From Anastatus disparis (taxonomy: Eukaryota > Arthropoda > Insecta > Hymenoptera > Eupelmidae): 64,000 bases of DNA. The stretch lies in assembly GCA_017163975.1 (NCBI GenBank), contig JAFFSR010000237.1, forward strand, positions 868,001-932,000, given 5' to 3'. The notes beneath the pieces are model-generated. The model was not told where the DNA came from. It saw only the letters and a program-made list of their open reading frames with translations, and did not search any database. The position numbers and the translations under genes are program-made. This document shows, in pieces, positions 12,471 through 27,582 of this stretch (position 1 is the stretch's first letter; each line of letters begins with the position of its first letter).

Positions 12471-15400
12471 ATTATAATAAACAAACTAACAAACGATAAT
12501 AGACCGAATAGGTGGCGACTTGATTCCTCGCAACAAAGGACAAAGTATTTTTTGTTTTCTTAAATTATTTTTATAAAAAATGTTTATCATTTATTATATT
12601 TGTAATTTTAATGGTATTTTATTATTTAACAAAAAATACTTATGGCAACGTTCTGATCATAAAAATTTTAATGAATTTTTCCAATATCTTTTTTATTTTA
12701 TTAATGATACCATATTTTTTATTAATTTTGATTTGTGACAAAAAAGTCTACAATTTCTGGTTCATTGAAAACTATAAAAAAAAATAGTATAATTTTATTA
12801 CGAATTCATAAATATAAATGCTACGTTTCCTATAAGAACCTAATATGATAAATTTTTAAATTTATAGAATTTTTTTTTTTTAATTTAGTCGATGACTTAA
12901 TATTTTAAAACTTGTATAGAAAGCTTGCAGCTTTTACTTTTCTTAATATATTTTACTAAATTTTTTATACTTTTATTGAGAGTTGCCGAAGCCACCTTGA
13001 TAATAGTACATCGAGGTACTGAACATGGTTTTAGCTGACACGTATCAGCAAAGATTTTCAGTAAATGTAAAAAATTTAATAATTTTATGACAAACTTATC
13101 ATTTAATTCAATACTTCTTAAATTTAAAATGCTTATTTATAATTTTTAAAATATTCATGATCAACATCATTGAAATTCCGAAATATAATTTAATCAATTA
13201 AAACATCCTAGGAGCTTCATTAAGCCTTCTTTTTCAATCAACGTAAGTCCTCAACTCAAGACTCTTAAAAACAAAACGAAACGAAAAAAAATAGAAATAT
13301 ATAGAGTACAGTGAAATTCATCGTACAAGATTTAAAAATCTTAAGAAAAGGAGATCCTTACTGGACTTTTGCACGAATGTATTATAAGAAGGGTTGATTC
13401 CGAAGGGTTCGACCGGAAGGGCCTATTCGAGAAAAGTCCGTTCAATACTCTTTTTTTTCGTCCCTTCTTCTTCTTCTATTTTTTTTTCTCTTCTTATATA
13501 CTTCGCGACGACTACCCACACACCCTTTAACTTCTAAACCTTCCCTTTTTTTCTTCTTGTATATACCCATCGTATGGAATTACAAAGTCAGAGAAAAGAA
13601 GAAAAAAAAAAGAGGAAGAAATAAAGACGATGAGGAACTCTCTCCTAAGAAAACAAGCCTTTCAAAACGCTGGTTATATTCAAAGAAAAGACGAAAAATA
13701 AAAATCGATATACAGTCATGACCGAAACGATGTTTGAAAAATATTTATACAGGCATGCGGGTTGTACGTAGCCGCGAAATTTTTAAATTGCAAGATATGT
13801 CCTGGTGGCTACTGGTCTTTTTCCTTTTTCTCCTATAGATGTTATGCGTATGTTGTGACAAGAGCTTGTAAGGATATTTGCTTATTTTCACTTGATTTTA
13901 TATACATTTTGGCCGGTTTTAAAATACATTGACTCCAAGATGTTTTCCATATTATGAAGGAATTTTGACGGGTTTTAGTTGATGTTGGTATTGTATAACA
14001 GTACAGCATAAATATTTGTGTTTATAGGATTTAAACTATAGATCCATTGATATGAATTAACAAAATATTTTTCAACCAGTAGAAAGATCAATTCCGACTG
14101 TTCGAAAAACATGTCACATTTATTTATATTCTTCAAAATTATTTTGGAAATTCTAAGATTTAAAAAAAATTTTATAATTTAAAAAAAAAAACTTGGAATA
14201 TTAATTTACTTATTTCGAAATGTTTAAAATTTGTATTCCAACTCTATTTCAATTAAAACTTTGCATTAACAAACATTGTAGCAAACATCAGTAATAGAAA
14301 TAAAAGCGAATTGAAAACCCCTTCCTTTTCCAATTCTATCCACAAAAAAAAGCATTTCATTCCCGAATTTAAATAGATTCCCTTCAACCCATACGCATTC
14401 AGACTTTTTACATTTCCCTCGAAGAAAATAAAAAAAGGAAAAGAAAAAGAGTATAGAAAAAAGAAAGTAAGTACAAGACTTCAATTCCTTCTTCCATCAA
14501 AAAGCAAGCAAGGCAAAGTCCAAAAGCTTTAACCCCCTCGAACCCCATACAGGCTACTCTTCAACTCTCTTTTTTTTTTATCGCCGAGAGTATATATAAA
14601 CGTACTTCCTTATATTTCGTCGAAAAAAAAGGAGGAAAAAAAGGAAACGTGACGACATAGAACGTTTCGAGTTCTAAAACAAACAAACAAACAGACGATT
14701 TCCATAGTTACCGACTTAAACTTCGTATGCGTATACTACTTAATTCCTTTCATCGCCACCCCTTTCAGCGAGACTTTCAAGGTCGATGATAAACTTATTT
14801 TAATAATCGAAATTTCGTATATAGGTAAACTCATACGCGTATGCGCGTGATAGATTAACTTGCTCGAGCCTATCAAAAATTTATAGGCCGACATATATCG
14901 ACGTTTTTTATTTTATTTTTTTCGTGTGTATGCGTCTAATGTGAAAGCTTTTTATTCCTTTTTTTTAAAAGGTGGAAAGAATGTATAGGGTTAAGGATCG
15001 TTTATTTATAAACGAGCTTAGGAAATTAGATGAAAGGGGGAAAGGTTTGGCTGTTAGGTGCGTGTATTTGGGTCAGGTGAGTTTTAGATATAGTTTTAGA
15101 AATAATCGAGAAATAAAAAACATTGGACGGGTGATTAACGAGGACGTGGAGTTTCAAGTGCAAAAAAATAGGGTTTGAGTATAAAATACAAAAATCGTAG
15201 AAGTTTAAATATTTTGGTTTTTATGCAAAATTTTAAGATTTTTCGTGCTTTGTAAATGTTACTTTTTTAACATCGGTTAAATTTCATTTTCTATTAGAAA
15301 TTTATGATTTCTTCATGAATAATTTTCTGATCAAATTTATTTATTTCCGGATGCACGCGTACACAAAAAAAGATACTTTGAAAAACATTAAATTTTTCAG

Positions 15401-17069
15401 CAACTACAAACATCCATCAAATTACATAAAAATCCAAAAAAATACCTGGGCTTCCCAAACAAAATATCTTAAATATTCATTAACGGCTAGAAACGCTTTC
15501 CGAATAGAAGTTTCTTATGACTGCCAAACGAGCTCGCATTCTTTTTTATATATTCAACATTTTTTATCTTAACATAGTTTCCTGTGATTTATACACATGC
15601 GAAGGAAAACTCTTCCTTATGAATTAAAAAAAGGGTAGTAAAATACACACTCACATATAGATATACGTTATGTGCAGCGGCTTGTCTTGATATATACACG
15701 CCGGGCTTTTTTTCGTATAATATTGATCGCATTATACGCACAGCAGATATATCTGTATACGAGTATCATTCGATAGTGTTTGAGGTTGAAAAATTAAAGG
15801 GGGGAAAGAAAAGGGCTATGTTTTACTGTTTTTTCGAATTTCATATGATTCGATGGGTTTTGGTGGTTCGAGAGAATCTTGTTGGAGAGTTGAATTTCTG
15901 TCCTATTTTAGATTAATCGTGCTGTATGAATTCGTAGAGAATCGTGGGAGGGAAATTTAAGTGATATGTAAGTAGAAATTATTTTTTAAGTGATTAACTT
16001 TTTTTTAGTTTAATTGGTCGCTAATTTATGAAAGAATGTTTACGTTTTTATGTGTATGCGCATTGAAAGTTTTAGTAAATAAACGGACAAATTTAATTAA
16101 ATGTAACTTTAATGAAAGTGATGAGTCATCATTTAATTAATTTAAATTAAAAATTTACAAAATATTAATTAATTTAATATATTCTTATCGAGTTGAACCT
16201 TTGATAAAACAATAACAGATATATTTAGATTGAAATATAAGTTTTAAAAAATATTTTTAAATTGAACTTAAAATGCAATTCATTTCTTCAGTAAATTTAA
16301 ATAGCGAGTTTTAAATAAATAATAAAAAATGCGATTAAACCCATTGTGAGCCCTAATTATACGATCAATCAAACAATCACCTTTTATAATCATAAAAAAA
16401 TCATTCACCCACACGCAATTTCCCAGTAGACACTCATACATACACGTACAAAGCAACACTTACCGAAATATCAGCTGGTACGGTCTATTCAGTACGGAAA
16501 AAAAAAATCAATGATATTGATTACATCGAAAACATTACACGGACATGTATACGCACTAATATATACGGCTAGTCTTTTAAAAGCGTGTATTTCAAGTTCA
16601 AGGTCAATTTTAGGTTTCCATCGGGTCTTTATTATAGTCGCTTGAACCCGGAACGAAAACTATTCAATGATATATGTATGTACATGCATGTATGTAGAGA
16701 TATACGAGTATGCGTTGCGAAAGAGTTGACGGTATTGTATTTGAAAAAAAAGGGTATGAAGCTCATTGTGTGTATTGAATGCTTGATATATTCAATTTTC
16801 GTAAAAAGAAAGATTGAGTGTGTCTAATAAAGAGGTAAACATTCAAAGATTTTTAAAATTTTGACTCTTGAAGGATTGTATAGTTAAGAAAATTTTGTTA
16901 ATTTTTCTTAAATGATATTTTATACATATTTGCGATATTAGGTATATTTATAAAGAAATAATTGTTAATTTTTTTTCAATATACAATTCAACTTTTCTCT
17001 TCATGTACGCTTTTAGATATTACAATTGACTAAAATTTCAACAACTATACGTATACGAAAAAAAATATT
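12471..17069. other. No gene recognised
   Basis: AT-rich with islands of CG-containing and purine/pyrimidine-tract sequence near 13.3-13.6, 14.5-15.1 and 15.6-15.9 kb. Short open frames only, none with convincing composition. Confidence 0.6.
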
Positions 17070-17217
17070 GTTGTAAAAATTACAATAGATTATCACAGAC
17101 TGCTATGATGGTAAAAAATTACTTTTATAGTTTCTTGTAAATTTTACAAGAAACTATGGTAATTTTTGGCTATAACGACAATCTGTAACAACTTTACTCA
17201 AAACTATTGTCATTTTT
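17070..17217. repeat. Imperfect palindrome with a perfect 15-base-arm core
   Basis: The core 17127-17157 is a perfect inverted repeat (arms ATAGTTTCTTGTAAA / TTTACAAGAAACTAT, one-base centre). Outside it, weaker pairing continues (AAAAATTAC / GTAATTTTT; ACAGACTG / CAATCTGT; TTACAATAG / CTATTGTCA), so the whole ~150 bases can fold back on itself. No ORF. Possibly a fold-back transposable element remnant. Confidence 0.6.
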
Positions 17218-17241
17218 AATAAAATATTTTTCTTCGTGAGA

Positions 17242-17467
17242 GAAATGTTTGATTAAATTTACTATATTTTATGATTATCGGGAGACAAACTTGCAATATC
17301 AAAAAAATTACTAAATACTAAATAGCAAAATTTGCCAAATTCATAATGAGTATAGCAAAGCTCATAACAATTATAGCAAATTTTACTATACAACATAGTA
17401 ATTTTTAATACTGCGAATTTGTTTCCTCCTAACTACACGGTATAGTAAACTTTAATCGAACATTTTC
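17242..17467. repeat. Second long imperfect palindrome (fold-back/MITE-like)
   Basis: The left end AGAAATGTTTGATTAAATTT and the reverse complement of the right end (GGAAAATGTTCGATTAAAG) match. The match continues inward: ACTATA/TATAGT, GGGAGACAAACTTGCAATAT versus GGAGGAAACAAATTCGCAGT, and AAAAATTACTA. The centre is around 17355. Adjacent to the palindrome at 17070-17217 and sharing short words with it (AATTACT, TATAGCAAA). Non-coding; a hairpin-type element is likely. Confidence 0.6.
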
Positions 17468-20400
17468 CTTTGCCTTTGTAATTTTAATCCATCTTATAAC
17501 GAAACAATAAACTATTTAATTATTTATTCAATTTTTAAAATAATTATTTTTCTCTGCTTGTACATTAAGAAAATTTACTCTCCACGTACTTTCACATGAA
17601 CGATTTAATTAAAATTTTTATCTTTCAGCATTTCGCTGCATTCATTCATTCATTTGAATGAAAAAATTTTTTTTTTTACAAATCGAGCAAATAGAAAAAA
17701 AAGCTCTCACATTTTCCAGACACTTTCAATGTACACACTCCGAATATCCCGATCAACTTCATCTTGCGTATAGGTATATGCATATATGTACGCGAAACGT
17801 TGCTCATTCAATAACGTGACAGAAAAATCAAGCGTACGTATGTGCATGCGTTAAAAAAAAAGACGAAAAGAAAAAAGTCAATGAAAAAGCCCAAGGAAAA
17901 AAAAGTCCTCGAACGCGTTAGAGTGGAAAAGTTGACGTTAACAATGTGTGACGGTTAAATGAGTAAAAAAATCCTCTTTATACACTTCTCTCGTGCGCGC
18001 TGAAAAAAAAGAGAAAAGAATAGAAAAAAACAGAAGAAAAAAAAATTTCAGAATCGCGGAAATGAAAGAGAGCGGCATTATGCATACATAATAAACGTAA
18101 CAGCCAAGTACATAACGAAGTGTTTTCTACGATTTAACATTCAACGAGCATTTTTAGAGAGCCGGAGTAACACGAAACGCATATGATTTTTTGACGTCCC
18201 ATTGATTGACGTTTCAATAGACGCATATGCATATACAGAGTGCCAAAAAAATTGATCTCGATATCTTTCTTCTTTTTCTTCGCTTTTTTTCCATGAGCAA
18301 AAGTTAAGTTATAAAAAAAAATGTTGAAAAACGATGAACTGTACGGTGCAAGAAAGAAAATAATAACCTTTGTGAGATCTCGGTAACGAGCACTTTCGAG
18401 ATACTTTGATTTTTTTTCTTTCTTCTCTTTATTCTTTTATTTGTCATCGACGACTTCTTTTTCCTTTTTGTTCCATTTTCCTTTCGTCTTCTTAGAGCAC
18501 AAGTCCTTGTTTATACCTTGCTACTCGAGCCATTGATTCTTTAGCGATACGATTGTTTACTAACGTTGAAGCAACTTTTTCTTTGCGCAGATTTCTCAAG
18601 TGGAAGTCAAGTTCGAATAAGTTAAAGTGGAATATTGTCTGATGTTTATAGTTTTATAGTCATGGATTGGTTTAGTTATAATTAAGAAGAAAAATAATTG
18701 TACCAGGTAGCAATTAAAAAGATTGGATATTGTTAAATCTAAAAAGATTTATTTTCATTTATAAATAACAGAATCATCGTATGGATAAACAAATAATTTT
18801 AACAAACATTAAAAACGAAATTTTCGATATTGACTTTTTTTTTTTAAATTACGCTTGAAAAAGTCATAAAAGAGAAATACGATAGCTAAAATTTTGTTCG
18901 AACGCGCAAAATGAAAAAGTCTTTCAAATTTTTTTTTATTCCATTTCGTAAAAACGTATTCCAACATGGCATTATTGAAATTATGCGAGTAAAGAATAAG
19001 ATCGAAAAAAAAGTAAAGCAAAAAAAAAATTGGTCGAAAGAAAAAAAACTTGGACCGTTGGAGAAAAATGAAATCGAGACGATTGAACTGTCGAACATAA
19101 GCGTTTTACGTAAGTATTCATATTGAAATTGCGCGAGAAGAAAAAAACTTAACGGCAGGGTTTCTATTTCTCTTGACTTTAAGGAATAAGGGTAGTGTAT
19201 GAGCGTTAAATTGACGTTTTTCATATACTTTTCTGCCTCCTTTTTGACTTTTACATCAGAAATCATTGACTGACTTTTCATGTACCAAGCAACGTACAAT
19301 CCAGCAACTTACGCATATGGATGTATATATCTATATTTATATGTATATATATAAAAGACTCGAGGGAGTGTACGAAAGTGCAGGCGTGTATATATACCGC
19401 GTCTGGCTACATTAACCCTTTCTTTTACCCTCCATTCAGAGCGTGTATATATTATAAAGCACATGCGCAGTGCGTAGCCCGAGAAACGAGCTATATATAA
19501 AACGATGCAAAAAATACTTACATATAGCCGTGCAATGAATGTAAAGGAAGGATATACAAAATGGTGTGTGTATGCGTTTTAGCGAAACTTATTGCAATGG
19601 CGGATTTTCGCGAATAGCCTTGACGATCGAGTGGGTGGAGAATTGTTTTACTTTTAATGTATATGGATGTATTAATTGAATTAAATTGAGGAAATTGAAA
19701 ATTTTTTCGAATAATTTAATCAGTAGATAGAGACTTTTTTTTAAGCGCATCAAGTAAGATTCAGATTTTTTTATATAACGTTATACGAGCTGCTTTTATA
19801 GAGTATAAATATTTAAAAATATAGCCAAAAATTGCTTAAAATTTTTTTGAAGCATTGAAGGCTGTTTTGCAGGCTGAAAATATTTTATTGCTTTAAGATT
19901 TATTGAATTAATTAAATATTTTATGTTAAAGTTTATAATGCTTCGACGTGTTTTGAAAATTTTGCTGGGAGTGAATGAACTGTTAGTTCCACAATTGTAT
20001 GCCAGTTCTTTTTCATCTAAATAATTTAATATTAGTTGGAAATATATTTTATTGTCATTTCGCAAAAAGATTTTTCTCAGTGCTGGCAATTTACATGTAT
20101 TGAAATTAAAAAAAAATAATTTCAATAAATGTAAAAGTAAATTTTTTGATCCGCAAACTCTTCTCTAATCTTTAATATTTCAAACTCCAATCTAATTTAA
20201 ATCCGCATATGTCAAAAAAGGTTCTTAGCTCTCCTAATGACTCGCATATTAATAATCTAAAAGAGAGATGCATTTGGTTATACACACGGGAAAAGTAATC
20301 CAAGGCTCATTTATAACCGCGCTTTTACGACCCCGTAACTTTCCTTTCTCTCTCCTCTTTTTTTTTTCTTCCTTCGCGAATATACATAACATCCGCGCGA

Positions 20401-23204
20401 TTTTTTTTACTCCCCCGTATATAGTATATACATAATGCGACCCTGTGCCTTTTTTTTTTCATTTCAACCCTATATGCCACCCTACGTATTTTTTTTTACC
20501 CTTTCACCCTGGGATGCCTGAAATGCGAGGCTCTTTGTCCTCGGGTTCTCGTGTTAAGACTGATCAGCTTTTTTATTTCTTGTGATCATTTATTTTTTTT
20601 TTTGTTTGAATTATAAGCGAACTTTTAGTACTTTTTCAAGGGCTTTTAAATTTTTTCTTACTTTAATAAATGTTAGAAAAACAAAATTAAAGCAATGTGA
20701 TGCGAAGTGCACTCCGAAAGGATTATTTTATAAAATTAACAACGGAAATTTGTAGAAAAATTACGCTGACGTTTTTTTCTTAATCGTTGTGATGATTTCT
20801 CATAAGTTTTAGAAAGTTGTACAATAAGAATCATTGCCAAAAAAGGTATAAAAATTATTAGACAAATTTCGAACTTTGATTGCCGTAATTTTTATAGGAA
20901 AATTTTCACGGTGTAATAAAAATGTTGTTAAGACTGTTAATAAATTTTTTAATATTTCGTATGCAAAATTTGAAAGTCTTCGCAATTTAATTTGTATGTG
21001 AATAAAACAATTTTTTATTAAACATTTGTTCATAACAACAAACGTTGAAACATTAAAAGGGTATAAAACGAATTCGAATAAAAAGATTTATTTTGTCAAT
21101 TAATCGCTTAAATCAACAACCACTAAGACTTTCTATTCTTTAAAGAGCTAAAGCGTCCAAAAAAAGGGTACAATCATTTTAATACACACTCAATCTACCA
21201 TCCAAACCATTTCCATAATTTTTTTTTCACAACTTCTTTTTTTTTGCTATCAACGCTAATTTCTAAGCTAGGAAAAAAAAAAACCGTGCATACTGCATCC
21301 CGAGCTCGAATAGAAAAAAAAGTAGCAAAGGCATAATCGTGAAAAACAGCCTAACTCGTTTGCAATCACCCTTGGGTAGTAGTCCCTCGTTTCGACTACT
21401 TTTTTTTCTATTCCATGCTTCTCTATAGCCCAGCGTCGATACCGTCGCGTTTTCAACCCTTTTTTTTCTCTCTGGTCGTCCTTGCGCGATAGTAGAAGAG
21501 AAAAAAAATAGAAAGCGACCCTACTTTTTTTTTCTTCTCTAGTTCGCCCCCTTTTTTTTCTATAAGGGTTTATGTGTATGCACACACACGCGTATGCTGG
21601 AGCGCGTGGCTGATGCGTTGGAAAAAAAAAGAAAAGAGTGAATTGTGAAGCTCATTAAAAAAAAACTGTCAGTGAGAAATATAAGGTATAGGATACGTAT
21701 ACGTATAAAAAAGGTGGAGGTGGAAAAAAAACTTGGGGTACAGAAAGGATTGTTACTGATGATGAAAATGATGGATACGATTGTGGACGTAAAGTAACGG
21801 TAAGTTTCACAAACTTTCAAATTAGTTATATTCTCAATTTTTAAAATTAATTTTACGTGACAGTGTTGTATGATTCTCACTTGTTGAAATTAAATTGTAC
21901 CATTTAAACATAAAATTTTGCCGCAAATTGATTATTCTTAAAGTTTAAAAAATTAAAATATATCTATACTTTTTTAACAGTTTTTACGTTGGAATAAATA
22001 GTTATGAATTACTTTAAAAAAAGTGGAAACACAAAATCATAAATCATTGACAAAACTGGAATTTTCCCTTGTTAAACTCGATTTCACCTTGATGCCAAAC
22101 ATTTGACAATTAATAACAACCAAATAACCCATCAAGTATATAACAAAGACACAAACACGAGAAGAAAAAAAAATATCACACGAGCCAAACGATAAAAAAA
22201 AAGAGTTCATGGGGGTACACACTCAAATGTATAAGAAGCAGCTGGTTAAACGTGGCGTAAAGGGTTGCGCTGGGCGCACGCGTCTGCTCGCGGCTGATTA
22301 GCATAAAAAGGGCATCATTACACGGCGTATGTTTGCCTGTTTTTGTTTTCCTCAAACTTTTTTTTTCCTTCACTTCTTACATCTTCTAAACTATACGCTT
22401 GGTGAAAGCTCGTATGCACGCGACCGAGATTTTTTTTTGGTTGGTTGGGATAAGAAAGAAAGCGATTAATGGATGAAGGTATATAATACGCGAGTCGAAT
22501 GTCTGGCTAATAAGAAGGGCTTTTTTTTTAAAGGGGTGAAAAAAAACTTATAAAAAATTTGGGCAAAAAATGTCTAAGAGTTAGAGGTATTAAGATTTTA
22601 GCTAATGAGAATGTTATTCTTTGCATTGAAACTGAGTGGGCGGTTACCAAGTTTGTTTGTGAATTTACAAGTTGTATTTATTTGTCTTCTCAATTTTTTC
22701 AGAGCAACGTCAAAAAAATATCCGTTGAATTAAAATTTTAAAGCTTGGCTAATAATATAAAGAAATACGAACTTTCCAACGTTTTTAGGTATACGAAAAT
22801 GACAAACCTTGAACTCAAAGGTATTCGTATTTACGTAATTTTCATCCTAATTTTAGCTCCACCTGTTATCCGTAAAAGCAGCAAAGTTTTATTTATTAAA
22901 GCACGGCTAGCAAAGACGAACTACCAGCACATTAAACATTCTCTCTCCGACAGCCGCGTGCAAAATTAGACCTTTGCCTAATAAAGCATACAAAAAGCCA
23001 ATATCATTAGTATAACAATTTCTCTCTTATTTCGCGCATCTAATTAAGACAAATGCGACTAAGATCGCTAGCAAAATGAATAAACAAAGCGTGTTATTGT
23101 TGTATACGTATACATATACACAAACGCGAATAGGTAAAGCTCTTCTCTACCTTCTTGAAATAAATTGCTTTTGACGCTTAAGATATATATATAGAGAAAT
23201 AGAG

Positions 23205-23229
23205 CGAGAGAGAGAGAGAGAGAGAGAGA
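23205..23229. repeat. (GA)n microsatellite
   Basis: About twelve GA units with one interruption (GAGCGAGAG at the left). GA tracts can bind GAGA factor, but nothing here ties it to a promoter. Confidence 0.9.
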
Positions 23230-23573
23230 ACAGGCAAAGGCCCCTTTAGCTTTGATCAGGGACATTAAAAGTAATAGGAAAAAATCGACGTGAAGGTATT
23301 AAGAAGAGAAAAAGCGAAAAAAAGGAAAAAAAAATAAAAAGCTCTCTCTCGCTTGCTAAGAGAAAGAAAAAGAGAGCCAAAGGCGTAGGCTGCTGATTAC
23401 GTATTTATACAGAAATAGATCTTAGGACTCTTCTTTCGTTCTTTTTTCTTTTCCCCTTTTTATTTTTTCCCTTTACGTAGGGTGAAAATTCCGCGCGCGC
23501 ATACGTACCCTTTTCCACCTCGCCGCCCTGTTTTTTTCCATTTTTTTTTTCTTCTTTGAGAAACGAACTGAGA

Positions 23574-23595
23574 CTCTCTCTCTCTCTCTCTCTCT
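23574..23595. repeat. (CT)n microsatellite
   Basis: About eleven CT units, about 350 bases from the GA tract and complementary to it, so the two could pair as a large inverted repeat. Confidence 0.9.
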
Positions 23596-26500
23596 ATATT
23601 TTCTTCTTCTTTTTTTGCCCCTTCCGCGAAAACGAGATGCTTTTCCTTCGGCAACCCCTTAGACACTCTTTCCTTTTGAATTAAACTCACTCTTTCTTTA
23701 TCTCTTTCCCTTTCTATCTTGCGCGACGCGCAAGTCTTTTATAGCTTTTCCTTTGCTTCTTCTTGCATGTTTTCTTAAGTTTTTTTACGTCTTATTATCG
23801 TGTTTGTAGTTTTTTTTCTTCAGTTTGTAACACGTTACTAAAAAAATTTTACTCCTTTTTTAAAATAATTTATTATACATTAATAGTTATAATAAACAAA
23901 TAAACTACAATATTAAATTATTAAGATTAAAACACAGAATAGAATGGATGTTTGTTACCGAAATCTGTTGATATTCTTACATTCAGCCATTCGAGTTAAT
24001 CCGATGCTGTCGATCTTTATACAATATTAAAAGAATAAATAAAGTATTATTTTCAAGTAACAATAAAAGACTGTTAGACCTTTTTTTGTCGAGTTCCATA
24101 TATTCTAAAAAGACTGACTTTCATTTAAGATTCGCATGAATATAATTTCGTAATTATATAAAAGTTGAATCTAATTAATTAAATGATTATTTATCTACAA
24201 AAGATTGTATTATGAAAATTTTTGCAACAAAAAGGAACTTTTTGCGAATCAACATACAAATAAATATCGTCAGGTAGCAAAAGAAAAAGAAAACATAACG
24301 AAGTAAAGAGAGAAAAAAGAAGAAATTTAGACTCTCGTTTATTTTCCTCTGCTGATTCCAAAGGGGAGAAAAGAAGAGGAAGAAATCTTGAGAGGCGAAG
24401 CAACAGCAGCAGCAGCAAGCAGTCCCGGGAAAAAAACGAAGTTTCTTTTTCTTCTTCTTCAACTTCTTACATTTTCTCCTTCTCTCTTTCACTGCGCAAG
24501 CTGATTAAAGGCGGGCGCGGGATGTTTAATTCAAAGAAATAGAGAGAGAAAGTATATGTAAGGTACAAGCTATAAGGAAAAAGGACACGCCCCGTGTAAG
24601 CTCCTTTAACGAGCAAACGCTATGCACACTTATATTTTCTTCCCCGTATATATATGCGAATGAATATTCGTTAGGACGGCTTGTTTTAGTTTGTTTTTTT
24701 AATGAAGTTTTCTTATTCTCCTTTTTTTTTTATTGATGTAGGTGGACCTTTATGCGAAGCAAGTATTGAAATCTAGAGTAATAAAAGTGCTGGCTTTAAA
24801 GACTTTTGTTTTTATTCGAATGTAAGATTTGATTATCTGCAGTAGAGTAGAGTTGAAGTTACACATTTTTACATAATGGATATTTTTTGAATCATCGATG
24901 ATGGTTTTCAAGGCCATAGTTGTAAATCTTTCTGGCGTTTTAATTTACAATTTCTGTAGTACATAAATGTTCTCATATATATCAATTTATTACTTATGAA
25001 CATTTATTGCCCAAAATAAAAAAATTATATCTTTTTCAAATATTAACATGGACTTTTTTTTAAAGTAAAATTTCCTTTTTTAAATTTGAACTTGCGAAAG
25101 ATTATTTTCTTTTCGAATTCGATAATTATTCTATATCCGATTTATTTTGATCCCTTTATTTTTAATATTGGAATTCCCATCGTTCTCTAACGCGATAATT
25201 TGAAATTATTAATATGAATTCCATATTTATCATTAAAATTTCATAACATTCACATTTCTGACTTACAACCCTTTGGATAGCACCAGATATTTTATGTATG
25301 TTACGTAAAAAATTATCGAAATTCAAATTTGGCATTAGTAATTATATCGGGATAGAATTTTTTTAGCTCAACCTTGAATAGGCGTTAAATTTTAAATAAC
25401 ATTAACGTACTAAAATAAGTAACCAATCAGAACTCTACACTTCTTAAAATTTTCTTTGATTCATTTAATTTTTATCAATAAATGGCCTGATGATTTTTTT
25501 CCCATATTTCTGCATAGCGCATGAGTAAAAATGTGAACGCAAGAAAAAACATTAACGAATTATATATGTTTCACCAATAAAAATTAAATAACTGTTTAAA
25601 ATTATCTAACGATTGATGAATTTTTATTTTAGATATTTTACGTCTTCATTGAAATCACTGGCAGGTACGGACAAAATTTGTTCAATGAAAAAATTACATT
25701 CATAACTGTATCCCATGTTTAACGTGTATTAACCTAACGTTACCCAAAGTAAACAAATTTGTAAATTTTTTAAAAATTTGACAAATTTATGTGAATAATA
25801 ATTTTTTTTTTTTTAATATTAAGACTTTTTATACGAATATCAATACAAAAATATTTATAGATGTAGATTAGATGTATTTTGATTCGGCTTTAGTTAAATT
25901 CTATCATTTTAGGCTTAATTTTACAATAAATACAATATTATTTTTTCAAATGCATTTTCTTCCAATTTTTCATGTTATTCCTAAAATACTATTAAAAATT
26001 AAATCTAAATAATCTTTTACGTATACTTTATGCCAAAAAAAATTACAAGTTATATGAAAAAGCAATAAATAAAAATGGTATAAAATTAAAAAAAATCAAT
26101 TTGTCAGCTGGAACCGCCTTAACAAAACGCAAAAACCTCGGCGCAAGCAATGGTTCACAATTCTCCCCTCTATCACAAAAAAAAACACATATAAGGAGAA
26201 GAAAGCCAAACCAAAGCTCATGCGTAAGGTAGAAGAAACAATGAGAAGCACGCAAAAAAAAGCGAGTCGTTCGCGTGCCGCTGCTTGTATATAAAAAATA
26301 TATATATAAGAATCGCGCCGCAGGGCTCACTATATTATACATACAACGATAAATATCAAGAGAACAGAAGAGAGCACAGATCGAGCCGATCATTGCCAGC
26401 AAAACGTTTATATATGTCTTTATTATATAGATGTAGTGTGTAGTTTTTTATGTAGGGAGAGTCCTTTTGTGTACTCTTTATAAGTACATTTTTCTCTCTC

Positions 26501-27582
26501 TACATTATCTCATGGTGGGCTCTTTTTATCTTAACATCGATATCTATTAAGATTAACTCCTTTTTTTTTGAGATTTAATGGAAATTTTTTTTTCGCTCGT
26601 TTCCTTACTTGTATACCGAAATAAACTTAAATGGAATTTCATTGATATATTAAATTGAACGAATTCATAAAGTTCGAAAAGTTATTCATGAAATTTTAAT
26701 TATTAACTCAAGTTCCAAATTATTATTTTTACATAATTGAAAACAGGTATTATAACAGTTATTCAATCTTTTGGAATGGTTAATCTAACCTATAAAACTC
26801 ATAACCCTCAATATAACTATTAAAAATAATGTTTGCATTTACTTACACTTCAAAAACTCCTAAAAGTGATTTCCCATCCAGTGCAAACGACCACAACATC
26901 AGTCTCAATTAAATTTTTTGTATTAAATCACTATCAAACGTAAACTGTATATTGCACGAAGAAAGAGAGAAAAATAACGGGGGACCAATGAGGCCAGACG
27001 GGGGGGCTCATCATATAAAACGATCACTTCATACATCGTTTTTTTGGGAATCACGCATTCGCGCATTTACTAGACGCTTTTGCGAGCGTAGTTTTTTTTG
27101 TTCCTTTTTTTTTTATTTATAACCGGTTGACATCGATGAATTTTCATGAATTTCAGCGAACGAACACACATGCAATTGAAAAACTCTTTTTATACTTTTT
27201 ATATGTGTATGGGGTAGGCTAAAGGGCGTGATTTAATCGATCATTTTTTTGCTTCCTTTTTAGAGGTTTTTTTAGAAAAAAGGGGGTGCTACATTCAACA
27301 AAAGGTATAGGGCATATCGTTCGAAGTGATTAGAAGAGAGTTGAGTACTCGATTTGTGCTATAAGTATTTACTAAATATTTACAATTTTAATGCTTTGAA
27401 TAAGTGATTTGATTTTATTTAAAATATAAACTAAATACTTGCAAAAATAAACAGTCTTTTATAATTTTAATTAAATTTCTTAACTATATAAAATTTAATA
27501 TCAATTTTTTAAATATAATTATATATTTGACAAAGAATTGTGAGTAATATGGTTTAAAATTGATTTGCTGTGGGTGATTCAC

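Noticed and set aside
18886..19299. 137-codon minus-strand frame
   Set aside because: Phe/Lys-rich and overlapped by open frames in other frames and on the other strand, typical of homopolymer-rich non-coding DNA.
21700..21799. Acidic plus-strand exon ending at a strong GTAAGT donor
   Set aside because: The donor is good, but no in-frame acceptor or partner exon was found, and the peptide is unfamiliar. Kept only as a remark in the gene-free description.
26043..26402. 119-codon minus-strand open frame
   Set aside because: Hydrophobic, low-complexity translation of tract-rich DNA, with no recognisable motif or supporting signals.
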